Source: Bradyrhizobium sp. OK095
GTDB lineage: Bacteria; Pseudomonadota; Alphaproteobacteria; Rhizobiales; Xanthobacteraceae
DNA: 64,000 nucleotides
Assembly: GCF_900109945.1 (NCBI RefSeq)
Contig: NZ_FOBX01000001.1
Location: 806,001 to 870,000 of the forward strand
Direction of reading: 5' to 3'
The notes under the pieces were generated by a model, which worked only from the letters and a program-made list of their open reading frames with translations, did not search any database and was not told the DNA's origin. Shown piece after piece: positions 24,634-33,846 of this stretch (the first letter of the stretch is position 1; each line of letters begins with the position of its first letter). Made by a program: the position numbers and the translations under genes.

Positions 24634-27588
24634 TCAGTGTGAGGAAGTGGAATTGGTTCCGGCGCGATCGAGGCTCATCGCCAGCACGCGTGCGACGTGA
24701 AGTGCCTCGCGCTGGGTGCCGTCGTGGATTTGATGCCGGCAAGAGGTGCCGTCGGCGACGACCAGCGTGTTCTGGTCCGCGCGCCGCACGGCGGGCAGCA
24801 GCGATAGCTCGGCCATCTCGATCGAGGCATTGTATGTGTCCGCGCCATAGCCGAACGCGCCGGCCATGCCACAGCAACTGGATTCGATGGTCTCGACCTC
24901 AAGGCCTGGGACGAGGCGCAGCACCTGCTCGACCGGTTTGAAGGCGCCGAAGGATTTTTGATGGCAATGGCCGTGGACCACGGCCTTCTCAGCGACGGTG
25001 CCGAGTGGCAGTTGCAGTCGGCCGGCTTCCGCCTCGCGCACCAGAAACTCCTCGAAGGTGAGGGCATGCGCGCCGACCGCCTTGGCGTCGTTGTCCTTGC
25101 GCAGCGATGCGAGCTCGTCGCGAAGTGTCAACAGGCAACTCGGCTCGAGGCCGACGATCGGCACGCCGCGCGCGGCGAAGGGCGCGAAGGCGGTGACGAG
25201 ACGATCGAGCTCCGACTTGGCTTCATCGACGAGTCCGGCGGACAGGAATGTGCGACCGCAACAGAGCGGGCGGCTGCCGCTCGCGGGTTTCGGCAGATGC
25301 ACCCGATAGCCGCCAGCCGCGAGTACGCGCAGCGCGGCCTCGAGGTTTTCGCGCTCGTAGATGCGATTAAAAGTGTCGGCGAAGAGAACGACTTCGCGGC
25401 CGGTTTCCGGCCCGACGCTATCGGCCGGCGATACGAACACGTCGCGGCGGAAGGCGGGCAGGGCGCGGCGCGCGCTGATACCGGCAAAGCGCTCGAACAG
25501 CTTTCGCAGCAGCGGGCTGCGATTGCGCAAATTCGCCAGCGGCGCGAAGCGCGACGCGAGGCCGGCATAGCGCGGGAGGTAGCCGACCAGCCGATCGCGC
25601 AATGTCAGGCCGTGGGAGGCTACGCGCGCAGCGAGCACCTCGATCTTCATCTTGGCCATGTCGACGCCGGTCGGGCATTCGTGGCGGCACGCCTTGCAGG
25701 AGACGCAGAGCTTTAGGGTCTCCATCATCTCGTCGGAGGAAAGGGCATTGGCGCCGAGCTGGCCGGAAATCGCGAGCCGCAAACTGTTCGCGCGCCCTCG
25801 CGTGACATCCTTCTCGTTGCGGGTGGCGCGATAGGACGGACACATCACGCCGCCCTCGAGCTTGCGGCAGGCGCCGTTGTTGTTGCACATCTCGACAGCG
25901 CCCTGAAAACCGCCGCCGGCGCCGGGATAAGCGGACCAGTCGAGTTTTGTCTTCAACTCGCCAACGCGATAGTCCGGCTTGAAGCGGAACAGCGAGCGGT
26001 CGTCCATCCTGGGTGCGTCGACGATCTTGCCGGGATTGAGCACGCCATCGGGATCGAAGCGATGCTTCACCTCCCTGAAGTCGGCGACGAGGCGCTCGCC
26101 AAACATGGTTTCGTGGAATTCGGAGCGCACCAGGCCGTCGCCATGCTCGCCGGAATGCGAGCCCTTGTATTCGCGCACCAGCTCGAAGGCTTCTTCCGCG
26201 ATGGCGCGCATCGCCTTGACGTCTTTCTCCAGCTTCAAATTCAGCACCGGGCGCACATGCAGGCAGCCCTCGGAGGCATGTGCGTACATCGTGCCGCTGG
26301 TGCCGTGCTTGGCAAACACCTCGCTTAGCCGCGCGGTGTAGTCGGCGAGATGCGGCAGCGGCACGGCGCAGTCCTCGACGAAGGAGACCGGCTTGCCCTC
26401 CTGCTTCATCGACATCATGACGTTGAGGCCGGCGGCGCGGAAATCGGCAATGCCGGCTTGCCGCGCCGGCTCTGATATCTCGACCACGCCGCCCCATTTG
26501 CGCGTGTCGTTATTCCAGCCGAAGCCGAGATCGCCCATCAGCTCGCCGAGCTGCTTCAGGCGCACCAGATTGTCCGCCTGGTCTTCTTCCGCGAACTCGA
26601 CCACCAGCACGGCATCCGGATCGCCCTTGATGGCGGCGTTGATGATCGGCTTGAACATCGCGATGTCGCGGCCGAGTGCGAGCATGGTGCGGTCGACCAG
26701 CTCGACCGCGATCGGCTTCAGCTTGACCAGATGCTGGGCTGCATCCATCGCCTCGTAGAAACTACCGAAATGGCAGATGCCGAGCGCCTTGTTGCGGATC
26801 ACGGGCCAGAGCTTCAGCTCGACCTTGGTGGTGAAGGCGAGCGTGCCCTCCGAGCCGACGAGCAGATGCGCCATGTTGTTGCGCGCGTTGCGCGGGGTAA
26901 GCGCATCGAGATTGTAGCCGCCGACCCGGCGCTGCACTTTTGGAAAGCGCGCCGCGATTTCGTCGGCCTCGCGGGCGCCGAGATCGAGCATGTCGCGGAA
27001 CAGGGCGCGCATGGCATCGTCTGCGTCGCTATCCGAGAGATCGCGCGAGACCTCACCAAAACGGCTCAGGGTGCCGTCGGCAAGCGAGGCCTCCATCGAT
27101 AGCGTGTTGTCGCGCATGGTGCCGTAACGGAGAGAGCGGCCGCCGCAGGAATTGTTGCCGGCCATGCCGCCGATGGTGGCGCGCGAGGCCGTGGAGACGT
27201 CGACCGGGAACCACAGGCCGTGCTTCCTGAGCTGGCGGTTGAGGTCGTCGAGCACGATGCCGGGCTCGACCACACAGGTCCGGCCCTCGACGTCGAGCGA
27301 CAGGATGCGGTTCAGATGCTTGGAGAGGTCGACCACGAGCCCGTCATTGACGGTCTGGCCGCACTGCGACGTGCCACCGCCGCGCGGGGTCACCTTCAGT
27401 CCCTCGTCGCGGGCGATCGCCAGCGCCCGCAACGCCTCGTCCATGGCCCTGGGGACCACCACGCCCGCGGGCATGATCTGGTAGAACGAGGCGTCGGTGG
27501 CGTAGCGGCCGCGGCTGAAACCGTCGAACAGGACGTCGCCGGTCGTTTCCGCGCGCAGGCGCCGTTCGAGCGAGGAGGCGTTTATCAT
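24634..27588 (-). CDS. FAD-linked oxidase with Fe-S and CCG domains (2-hydroxyacid dehydrogenase)
   Basis: 984 residues fusing the parts found separately in GlcD and GlcF. N-terminal FAD-binding domain (~40-190, TPRGGGTSQCGQT and GMAGNNSCGGRSLRYGT), FAD-oxidase C-terminal domain (~230-460), a [4Fe-4S] region with MCNNNGACRK and CVSCKACRHECPTG (~560-660), and two CCG-type segments near the end (LCCGRTF, ESSCCGMAGAFGYG). E. coli YdiJ has this layout and oxidises D-2-hydroxyglutarate; D-lactate or glycolate are alternatives. The product would be a 2-oxoacid or glyoxylate, which suits the glyoxylate-type aminotransferases across the promoter region. Membrane-associated, feeding electrons to quinones, by analogy. 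Confidence 0.9.
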   Translation of the reverse strand: MINASSLERRLRAETTGDVLFDGFSRGRYATDASFYQIMPAGVVVPRAMDEALRALAIARDEGLKVTPRGGGTSQCGQTVNDGLVVDLSKHLNRILSLDVEGRTCVVEPGIVLDDLNRQLRKHGLWFPVDVSTASRATIGGMAGNNSCGGRSLRYGTMRDNTLSMEASLADGTLSRFGEVSRDLSDSDADDAMRALFRDMLDLGAREADEIAARFPKVQRRVGGYNLDALTPRNARNNMAHLLVGSEGTLAFTTKVELKLWPVIRNKALGICHFGSFYEAMDAAQHLVKLKPIAVELVDRTMLALGRDIAMFKPIINAAIKGDPDAVLVVEFAEEDQADNLVRLKQLGELMGDLGFGWNNDTRKWGGVVEISEPARQAGIADFRAAGLNVMMSMKQEGKPVSFVEDCAVPLPHLADYTARLSEVFAKHGTSGTMYAHASEGCLHVRPVLNLKLEKDVKAMRAIAEEAFELVREYKGSHSGEHGDGLVRSEFHETMFGERLVADFREVKHRFDPDGVLNPGKIVDAPRMDDRSLFRFKPDYRVGELKTKLDWSAYPGAGGGFQGAVEMCNNNGACRKLEGGVMCPSYRATRNEKDVTRGRANSLRLAISGQLGANALSSDEMMETLKLCVSCKACRHECPTGVDMAKMKIEVLAARVASHGLTLRDRLVGYLPRYAGLASRFAPLANLRNRSPLLRKLFERFAGISARRALPAFRRDVFVSPADSVGPETGREVVLFADTFNRIYERENLEAALRVLAAGGYRVHLPKPASGSRPLCCGRTFLSAGLVDEAKSELDRLVTAFAPFAARGVPIVGLEPSCLLTLRDELASLRKDNDAKAVGAHALTFEEFLVREAEAGRLQLPLGTVAEKAVVHGHCHQKSFGAFKPVEQVLRLVPGLEVETIESSCCGMAGAFGYGADTYNASIEMAELSLLPAVRRADQNTLVVADGTSCRHQIHDGTQREALHVARVLAMSLDRAGTNSTSSH

Positions 27589-27693
27589 CCCTGGTCCCGG
27601 ATTGATCCAACGAGGCGCCCGGCCCAGTTGGAGTATTCATTCTTGTTACTGACCGATTATATTATGAATTCAAAATGAGCAAGCGGTTGCCCC

Positions 27694-28443
27694 TTAAGGC
27701 GCTGCCGGCGCGTCCTCTTGAGGTTCCGTCAGGTGCTCAATCGCGGCCGTCCGCTTGTTGCGCAGGTGCTGGAACAGGATGTCGCTGAGCTCGCTTGCGG
27801 CGCGGCGGCGCAGTGCGTCGAGGATCGCCTCGTGCTCGCGCATTGCCTCCGCCCAGCGCTGCCGCTTGCGGGCGAAATTGGCGGAGTAGCGGATGCGGCG
27901 GATTCTCCCTGCGAAATTGGCGTAGGCGATCTTCAGCGTTTCATTGCGCGCGGCCGCGACGATGCTCTCGTGGATGCGCTGGTTGGTCTGGAAATAGCCG
28001 TGCATGTCGCGGTGCAGATAATGGCCGTACATCTCGTAATGCAGCTGCTCGATCGCGATGATCTCTTCATCCGTAATGGCTTCGCAGGCGAGGCGTCCGG
28101 CGAGGCTTTCCAGTCCCGCCATCACGTCGAACAGTTCTTCCAGGTCGCGCTGGCTGAGCTGGCGCACCCGCGCGCCGCGGTTCGGCAGAAGCTCGATCAG
28201 GCCCTCGGCGGCGAGCACCTTTAAGGCTTCGCGCAGGGGCGTGCGGGAGATGCCGAGCATCTCGCAGAGCTGCCGCTCGGGAACGCGGGCGCCGTCGGGA
28301 ATGTTGCCTTCGACGACGTAGTCGCGCAGCCGCAGCAGGATCTCGCCGTGAAGCGAGGCCTCATGGCGGTCCTCTTGGCGGTCGCCGCCATTGGCGGCGG
28401 GCGGGGCGATCGGAACCCCATCGTCGGGAATCGTGGATTTCAT
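27694..28443 (-). CDS. GntR-family (FCD) transcription regulator
   Basis: 249 residues from ATG 28443. The winged HTH (~40-100, GARVPERQLCEMLGISRTPL then REALKVLAAEGL) is followed by an all-helical FCD effector domain (~110-230). FadR/LldR/GlcC-type members bind hydroxyacids or acyl-CoAs and usually repress a neighbouring operon. It is divergent from the aminotransferase-MFS genes and upstream, on the same strand, of the FAD/Fe-S oxidase, so it probably controls both directions. About 40 unstructured residues precede the HTH. A palindrome at 28487-28508 is a candidate operator. Confidence 0.9.
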   Translation of the reverse strand: MKSTIPDDGVPIAPPAANGGDRQEDRHEASLHGEILLRLRDYVVEGNIPDGARVPERQLCEMLGISRTPLREALKVLAAEGLIELLPNRGARVRQLSQRDLEELFDVMAGLESLAGRLACEAITDEEIIAIEQLHYEMYGHYLHRDMHGYFQTNQRIHESIVAAARNETLKIAYANFAGRIRRIRYSANFARKRQRWAEAMREHEAILDALRRRAASELSDILFQHLRNKRTAAIEHLTEPQEDAPAAP

Positions 28444-28486
28444 TTCCAGCACAATAGTTTGCTCGGTTGGTCGCGTCGACGTCCAC

Positions 28487-28508
28487 AATCGAATACCAAA
28501 TTTCGATT
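28487..28508. promoter_or_regulatory. Candidate operator palindrome, AATCGAA-N8-TTCGATT
   Basis: A perfect 7-base inverted repeat in an AT-rich stretch, in the gap between the divergent GntR regulator and aminotransferase genes. Its location makes it a natural binding site for the regulator, but it does not match a known FCD consensus. Confidence 0.45.
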
Positions 28509-28576
28509 GAAATGACAAAAAATGAATGCAAAATAGACCGCAGAGCCGGCTAGAACCCGCAGACAGGGAGGTTTTC

Positions 28577-29779
28577 ATGCATCAGGGACGCCATTTCCTT
28601 CAGATTCCAGGCCCGAGCCCGGTCCCCGAGCGCGTCCTGCGCGCCATGGACATGCCTGTTATCGACCACCGCAGCGCGGAATTCGGCGAACTCGGCCGCA
28701 CGGTGCTCGAAGGCAGCCAGAAAATTTTCCAGACCAAGGGCCCGGTCATCATCTTCCCCTCGTCGGGGACGGGCGCCTGGGAGGCCGCGATCGTCAACAC
28801 GCTGTCGCCGGGCGACAAGGTGCTGATGGTCGAGACCGGCCATTTCGCCACCCTGTGGCGGCAGATGGCGGGGCGCTTCGGCATCGAGGTCGATTTCGTT
28901 GCGGGCGACTGGCGTCGCGGTGCCGATCCCGCATTGATCGAAGCAAAGCTCACCGAGGACAAGGCGCGCGCGATCAAGGCCGTGATGGTCGTGCACAACG
29001 AGACCTCGACCGGCGCGACCAGCCGCATCGCCGAGATTCGCGCCGCGATCGACCGCACCGGCCATCCTGCGCTGCTGATGGTCGACACCATCTCCTCGCT
29101 CGGTTCGGTCGATTACCGCCACGACGAATGGAAGGTCGACGTCAGCGTCAGCTGCTCGCAGAAGGGCTTTATGCTGCCGCCCGGCCTGGGCTTCAACGCG
29201 ATCTCGCAGAAGGCGCTCGCCGCAGCGAAGACCAACAAGATGCCGCGCTCCTATTTCGACTGGGAGGAGATGCTCAAGCCCAATGCCAACGGCTTCTTCC
29301 CCTATACGCCGGCGACCAATCTGCTCTATGGCCTGCGCGAGGCGATCGCGATGCTGCTCGAAGAGGGGCTCGACAACGTGTTCGCACGGCATCAGCGGTT
29401 AGCCGCTGCGACGCGTGCCGCCGTCAATCATTGGGGGCTCGAAGTGCTCTGCCAGGAGCCGGCCGAATTCTCGCCGGTGCTCACCGCCGTGCTGATGCCG
29501 CCCGGCCATGATGCCGATCAGTTCCGCAAGATCGTGCTCGATAATTACAACATGTCGCTCGGCTCCGGGCTGTCGAAAGTCGCCGGAAAAGTCTTCCGCA
29601 TCGGCCATCTCGGCGAATGCAATGCGCTCACCCTGCTTGGCGCGCTCACAGGCGTGGAGATGGGCCTTTCGGTCGCGGGCGTGCCGCACCGCTCCGGCGG
29701 CGTCGATGTCGCGATGAAGCTCCTGGAGCAGCGGCCGCAGGGCAATGCATCGCCGCATCTGAAGGTGGTCGGTACTTAA
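28577..29779 (+). CDS. Class V aminotransferase, serine-glyoxylate type (copy 1)
   Basis: 400 residues from ATG 28577 with CAGGGAGG before it. The PLP lysine is in SCSQKGFMLPPGL (~197-209), preceded by the cofactor-binding MVDTISSLGSVDYRHDEW. The start GRHFLQIPGPSPVP and the block FRIGHLGE near the end match methylotroph serine-glyoxylate and alanine-glyoxylate aminotransferases, which convert glyoxylate to glycine. A second copy lies at 31235, with the MFS gene between. The upstream palindrome and divergent GntR gene suggest control by the substrate. Which amino donor is used cannot be read. Confidence 0.88.
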   Translation: MHQGRHFLQIPGPSPVPERVLRAMDMPVIDHRSAEFGELGRTVLEGSQKIFQTKGPVIIFPSSGTGAWEAAIVNTLSPGDKVLMVETGHFATLWRQMAGRFGIEVDFVAGDWRRGADPALIEAKLTEDKARAIKAVMVVHNETSTGATSRIAEIRAAIDRTGHPALLMVDTISSLGSVDYRHDEWKVDVSVSCSQKGFMLPPGLGFNAISQKALAAAKTNKMPRSYFDWEEMLKPNANGFFPYTPATNLLYGLREAIAMLLEEGLDNVFARHQRLAAATRAAVNHWGLEVLCQEPAEFSPVLTAVLMPPGHDADQFRKIVLDNYNMSLGSGLSKVAGKVFRIGHLGECNALTLLGALTGVEMGLSVAGVPHRSGGVDVAMKLLEQRPQGNASPHLKVVGT

Positions 29780-29834
29780 CACGCGCGGGACACGCGGGCT
29801 GACAATCATAAGAAGCGATCAGGGAGGGGTGGAG

Positions 29835-31118
29835 ATGAAAATTCGGTTCAAGGCCACGCATGTCGTGCTGGCGATGCTCTGCGCGATGTATTTCATCACC
29901 TATGTCGACCGGGTGAACATCGGCACGGCCGCAAGCGAGATCCAGAAGGAGCTCGGCCTTTCGAATACCCAGCTTGGCTTCGTCTTCTCCGCCTTCGCCT
30001 ATCCCTATCTGCTGTTCCAGGTGATCGGCGGCTGGGTCGGCGATCGTTTCGGGCCGCGCAAGACACTGTTCTGGTGCGGCATGATCTGGGCGGCGGCGAC
30101 CATCTCGACCGGATTCGTCAACGGTCTCTTCGCGCTGTTCATCGCGCGCTTCGCGCTCGGCTTCGGCGAGGGCGCGACGTTCCCGACCGCAACGCGCGCG
30201 ATGCAATATTGGACGCCGGCCAACCGCCGCGGTTTTGCGCAAGGCCTCACCCATTCCTTCGCCCGGCTCGGCAATGCCGTGACGCCGCCGGTGGTGGCGC
30301 TGCTGATCCTGTGGCTGACCTGGCGCGGCGCGTTCGTCGTGCTCGGCTTCGTCAGCCTGATCTGGGGCGTGATCTGGGTCTGGTACTTCCGCAACGAGCC
30401 GAAGGAGCATGCCTCGATCACGCAGGCCGAACTCGCCGCGTTGCCGCCGCGCCCGACCGGCGAGCGGCCGCGCGTCCCGTGGGGCCCGTTGCTCGGGCGG
30501 ATGTGGCCGGTGACGCTGACCTATTTCTGCTACGGCTGGTGCCTGTGGCTGTACCTGAACTGGTTGCCGCTGTTCTTCAAGAACAACTACAGTCTCGACA
30601 TCAAGAACTCGGCACTGTTCGCCTCCGGCGTTTTCTTCGCCGGCGTGGTCGGCGATAGCGTCGGCGGCGTGCTCTCGGACAAGATCCTCGATCGCACCGG
30701 CAATGTCCGCCTGGCGCGGCTCAGCGTCACCGTAACAGGGTTTGCGGGGGCGCTGCTGTCGTTGTTCCCGATCCTGTTCGTGCACGACATTACCATCGTC
30801 GCGCTGTGCCTGTCGGCGGGGTTCTTCTGCGCCGAGCTCGTGATCGGCCCGATGTGGTCGATCCCGATGGACATCGCCCCGAAATATTCCGGCACCGCGT
30901 CGGGGCTCATGAACACCGGCTCGGCCTTCGCCGCCATCGTCTCCCCGCTCGTTGCCGGCTTCGTGATCGACGCGACCGGCAATTGGTATCTGCCGTTCCT
31001 GATGTCGATGGGGCTGCTGCTGCTCGGCGGGGTCTCGGCCTTCCTGATGCATCCGGAGCGCCCGTTCACGGAGGCCGAAGAGCGCCTGCCGTCCGGAAAG
31101 GTGGTGGCCGCGGAGTAG
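29835..31118 (+). CDS. MFS transporter, anion:cation symporter family
   Basis: 427 residues from ATG 29835 (GGGAGGGG upstream; a GTG two codons earlier is too close to that site). About 12 hydrophobic helices. The family opening YFITYVDRVNIGTAASEI and the loop-2 signature GGWVGDRFGPRKTL identify the ACS group (glucarate, phthalate, tartrate and hydroxyacid carriers). Flanked by the two aminotransferases on the same strand (56 and 117 bases apart), so probably importing a carboxylate that feeds them. Confidence 0.9.
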   Translation: MKIRFKATHVVLAMLCAMYFITYVDRVNIGTAASEIQKELGLSNTQLGFVFSAFAYPYLLFQVIGGWVGDRFGPRKTLFWCGMIWAAATISTGFVNGLFALFIARFALGFGEGATFPTATRAMQYWTPANRRGFAQGLTHSFARLGNAVTPPVVALLILWLTWRGAFVVLGFVSLIWGVIWVWYFRNEPKEHASITQAELAALPPRPTGERPRVPWGPLLGRMWPVTLTYFCYGWCLWLYLNWLPLFFKNNYSLDIKNSALFASGVFFAGVVGDSVGGVLSDKILDRTGNVRLARLSVTVTGFAGALLSLFPILFVHDITIVALCLSAGFFCAELVIGPMWSIPMDIAPKYSGTASGLMNTGSAFAAIVSPLVAGFVIDATGNWYLPFLMSMGLLLLGGVSAFLMHPERPFTEAEERLPSGKVVAAE

Positions 31119-31234
31119 GGGCCGGCGGAGGTCCAGCGCTAATGCATGGGAGTCGTCCTTTGGAGAGGGGACAAGCCGGTCAAATGGTGCTATTCGGCGG
31201 CCATCAAAATAAGGCAAGACCGGGAAGGACGCCG

Positions 31235-32434
31235 ATGACCGTGCATACTGGAAGGCATTTTCTCCAGATTCCAGGACCGACCAACGTGCCCGACCGCGTG
31301 CTGCGGGCGATGGACATGCCGACGCTGGATCATCGCGGTCCGGAGTTCGCCGAGCTCGGTTTTGGCGTGCTTGCCGCGATGCAGCGCGTGTTCCGCACCA
31401 AGCAGCCCGTGATCATCTTCCCCTCGTCCGGCACCGGCGCCTGGGAAGCGGCGATGGTCAACGTGCTGGCGCCCGGTGACAAGGTCTTGATGTGCGAGAC
31501 CGGCCAGTTCGCCGTGCTGTGGCGCGGCATCGCCGAGAAATTCAAGCTCGACGTCGACTTCATTCCGAGCGACTGGCGCCATGGCGCTGATCTCGCCGAG
31601 ATGGAGAAGCGGCTCGCGGCCGACAAGCAGCACGCGATCAAGGCGGTCTGTGTCGTGCACAACGAGACCTCGACCGGCTGCGTGACGTCGCCGCTCGACG
31701 TGCGCAAGCTGCTCGACCGCGTCAAGCATCCGGCGCTGTTGATGGTCGACACCATCTCCGGCCTCGGCTCGATGGAATACGAGCACGATGCCTGGGGCAT
31801 CGACGTTTCGGTCGCCGGCTCCCAGAAGGGCCTGATGCTGCCGCCGGGTCTGAGCTTCAACGCCGTCTCGGAAAAGGCGCTGGCTGTTGCCAAGGCCAAT
31901 CCCGGCATGCGCTCCTATTGGGACTGGCAGGAGGTCATCACCTTCAACAAGCTCGGCACCTTCCCCTATACGCCCGCCACCAACCTGCTCTACGGCCTGC
32001 GCGAAGCGGTCAAGATGCTGGAAGAGGAAGGGCTCGAGAACGCGTGGACCCGCCACAAGCGCCACAGCGCCGCGACCCGCGCCGCGGTCAAGGTCTGGGG
32101 CCTTGAGACGCAATGCGCCGACCCTGCCGCGCATTCGCCGGCGCTGACCGGTGTACGCGTGCCTGATGGCCACGACGCCGACGCCTTCCGCAAGGTGGTG
32201 CTGGAAAACTTCGACATGTCGCTCGGCACCGGCCTGAACAAGATCAAGGGCAAGGTGTTCCGCATCGGCCATATCGGCCATTTCAACGATCTGATGCTGA
32301 TGGGCACGCTCGCGGGCGTCGAGATGGGCCTGGATCTTGCAAAGATTCCGCACCGGAGCGGCGGCGTGTTGGCGGCCATGGACGTCCTGAAGGGACGCGA
32401 TGTGGTGCCGATGGCCAAAGCCCAAGTCGCTTGA
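31235..32434 (+). CDS. Class V aminotransferase, serine-glyoxylate type (copy 2)
   Basis: 399 residues from ATG 31235, after CGGGAAGGA; the open frame continues upstream to 30806 but only as an out-of-frame read of the MFS gene. PLP lysine in AGSQKGLMLPPGL, cofactor block MVDTISGLGSMEYEHDAW. It is an obvious paralogue of the gene at 28577, sharing long identical runs (e.g. AMDMP, FPSSGTGAWEAA, VVHNETSTG, FPYTPATNLLYGLREA, VFRIGH). Retention of both copies suggests different donors or acceptors, or a heteromer. A methylotroph SgaA-like role in glycine formation from glyoxylate is the best guess. Confidence 0.88.
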   Translation: MTVHTGRHFLQIPGPTNVPDRVLRAMDMPTLDHRGPEFAELGFGVLAAMQRVFRTKQPVIIFPSSGTGAWEAAMVNVLAPGDKVLMCETGQFAVLWRGIAEKFKLDVDFIPSDWRHGADLAEMEKRLAADKQHAIKAVCVVHNETSTGCVTSPLDVRKLLDRVKHPALLMVDTISGLGSMEYEHDAWGIDVSVAGSQKGLMLPPGLSFNAVSEKALAVAKANPGMRSYWDWQEVITFNKLGTFPYTPATNLLYGLREAVKMLEEEGLENAWTRHKRHSAATRAAVKVWGLETQCADPAAHSPALTGVRVPDGHDADAFRKVVLENFDMSLGTGLNKIKGKVFRIGHIGHFNDLMLMGTLAGVEMGLDLAKIPHRSGGVLAAMDVLKGRDVVPMAKAQVA

Positions 32435-32478
32435 AGGCTCAGGTGGCCTGAAATCAACAACTGTGAAGTGAGCGCGCG

Positions 32479-33276
32479 ATGAACGCACCGACGACGACCA
32501 ACGAAGACCTGCTCTACTCCGTCACGGACGGCATCGCGCGGATCACCTTCAACCGCCCCCAGGCGCGCAACGCCATGACCTTCGCCATGTATGACCGCAT
32601 GGCGGAGATCTGCCAGGAGATCAACGCCGACCGCTCCATCAAGGCGCTGATCCTCACCGGTGCCGGCGACAAGGCGTTCGCCTCCGGCACCGACATTTCC
32701 CAGTTCCGTGCGTTCAAAACCGCGCAGGACGCGCTCGACTACGAGGCGCGGATCGATCGCGTGCTCGGCACGCTCGAACAGTGCCGCGTGCCGGTGATCG
32801 CGGCGATCGCGGGCGCCTGCACCGGCGGCGGCGCCGGCATCGCCGCCTGCTGCGATCTTCGCATCGGCACCGAGACGACGCGCATCGGCTTTCCGATCGC
32901 GCGCACCCTCGGCAACTGTCTGTCGATGTCCAACATCAGCCGCGTCGTCTCGCTGGTCGGCCCGGCCCACACCAAGGATATGATCTTCAAGGCGCGCCTC
33001 GTCGAGGCGCAGGAAGCGCTGTCGCTCGGCCTGCTTACCGAGATCGTGCCCGACCTCGAGACGCTGCAGCGCCGCGCGGATGAGACCGCAAAGCTCGTCG
33101 CGAGCCACGCGCCGCTGACGCTGGAAGCGACCAAGGAAGCGGTGCGCCGCATCCGCCGCACGTTGTCGCGCGAGGAAGGCGAGGACCTGATCCTCAAGGC
33201 CTATATGAGCGAAGATTTTCGCGAAGGCATGGACGCCTTCCTCAACAAGCGCACGCCGGTCTGGAAGGGCAAGTAG
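32479..33276 (+). CDS. Enoyl-CoA hydratase/isomerase family protein
   Basis: 265 residues, ATG 32479, 44 bases after the aminotransferase and so likely in its operon. Crotonase blocks: NRPQARNAMTFAMY, AGDKAFASGTDISQF (first oxyanion-hole strand), IAGACTGGGAGIAACCDLRI (second). The C-terminal EGMDAFLNKRTPVWKGK is typical. Its pairing with glyoxylate aminotransferases is unusual for beta-oxidation; it may act on a short branched or hydroxylated acyl-CoA. A hairpin follows the stop. Confidence 0.9.
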   Translation: MNAPTTTNEDLLYSVTDGIARITFNRPQARNAMTFAMYDRMAEICQEINADRSIKALILTGAGDKAFASGTDISQFRAFKTAQDALDYEARIDRVLGTLEQCRVPVIAAIAGACTGGGAGIAACCDLRIGTETTRIGFPIARTLGNCLSMSNISRVVSLVGPAHTKDMIFKARLVEAQEALSLGLLTEIVPDLETLQRRADETAKLVASHAPLTLEATKEAVRRIRRTLSREEGEDLILKAYMSEDFREGMDAFLNKRTPVWKGK

Positions 33277-33846
33277 CGCGCTCTCGGCCCACACTCCTGG
33301 CTTTTCGCGCCGGATACGCGACGCGAAAAGCCAAGGCGATTGCTGACGATATTCGTCAGCCCTTCAGCTCAGCTCCAATTGTCGCAACGGTTTCAAGCGG
33401 TTCCCTCCTTCGGAACCGCTATTGCGCACGCGCGCGTCAGCGCGTCCACGTTGACGGCGCGACGAGCTCAGGCATAAGATCGTGGAGGTTGCATCCCACC
33501 GTCTCTTTTTTGGGACAGTGGACCGACCGGGTGATTTCAAGTCCAGTCGAATTGAGCGACGTGAATTGTGTGAAGCGTTCTGACGGACCGTGCAGCAACC
33601 CGACGTCATTAAACTGAAATTGAACTGAAAAAGTAGCCACGTAGTTTCGACGACGCGAGCCGCGCCAAAATTCATTGCTGCTGACCATCCCGACGCCAGG
33701 CACGGCCTCGCGACCAAGCCAAGACCCTTAAGCCAAGATTCTTAAGCCAAGACCGTTGAGTCTCGTCTGATTTCTCAGACCGATTAGTCACGTCGCCGCG
33801 CCCCATGCGGCGGCGCCTTTATGGCAACGCAGGCAGGGATTTTTCC
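33277..33846. other. Non-coding gap before the VCBS gene
   Basis: 570 bases. Apart from the hairpin at 33298-33333 I see no gene with a credible start; the 88- and 117-codon minus-strand frames have no ribosome-binding site or recognisable content. Between about 33720 and 33760 short runs such as AAGCCAAGA recur. It presumably holds the promoter of the VCBS gene. Confidence 0.5.
33298..33333. terminator. Hairpin after the hydratase gene
   Basis: TGGCTTTTCGCG (33298-33309) and CGCGAAAAGCCA (33322-33333) form a perfect 12-base stem with a 12-base loop, 21 bases after the stop. No T-run follows, so termination is less certain than at the other sites. Confidence 0.55.

Noticed and set aside
29646-31217. 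523-codon minus-strand frame over the MFS gene
   Set aside because: Shadow frame of low-complexity charged sequence; the plus-strand frame is a complete 12-helix carrier.
30806-31234. N-terminal extension of the second aminotransferase
   Set aside because: It reads the MFS gene out of frame; the ATG at 31235 has a ribosome-binding site and begins with the same GRHFLQIPGP as the paralogue.
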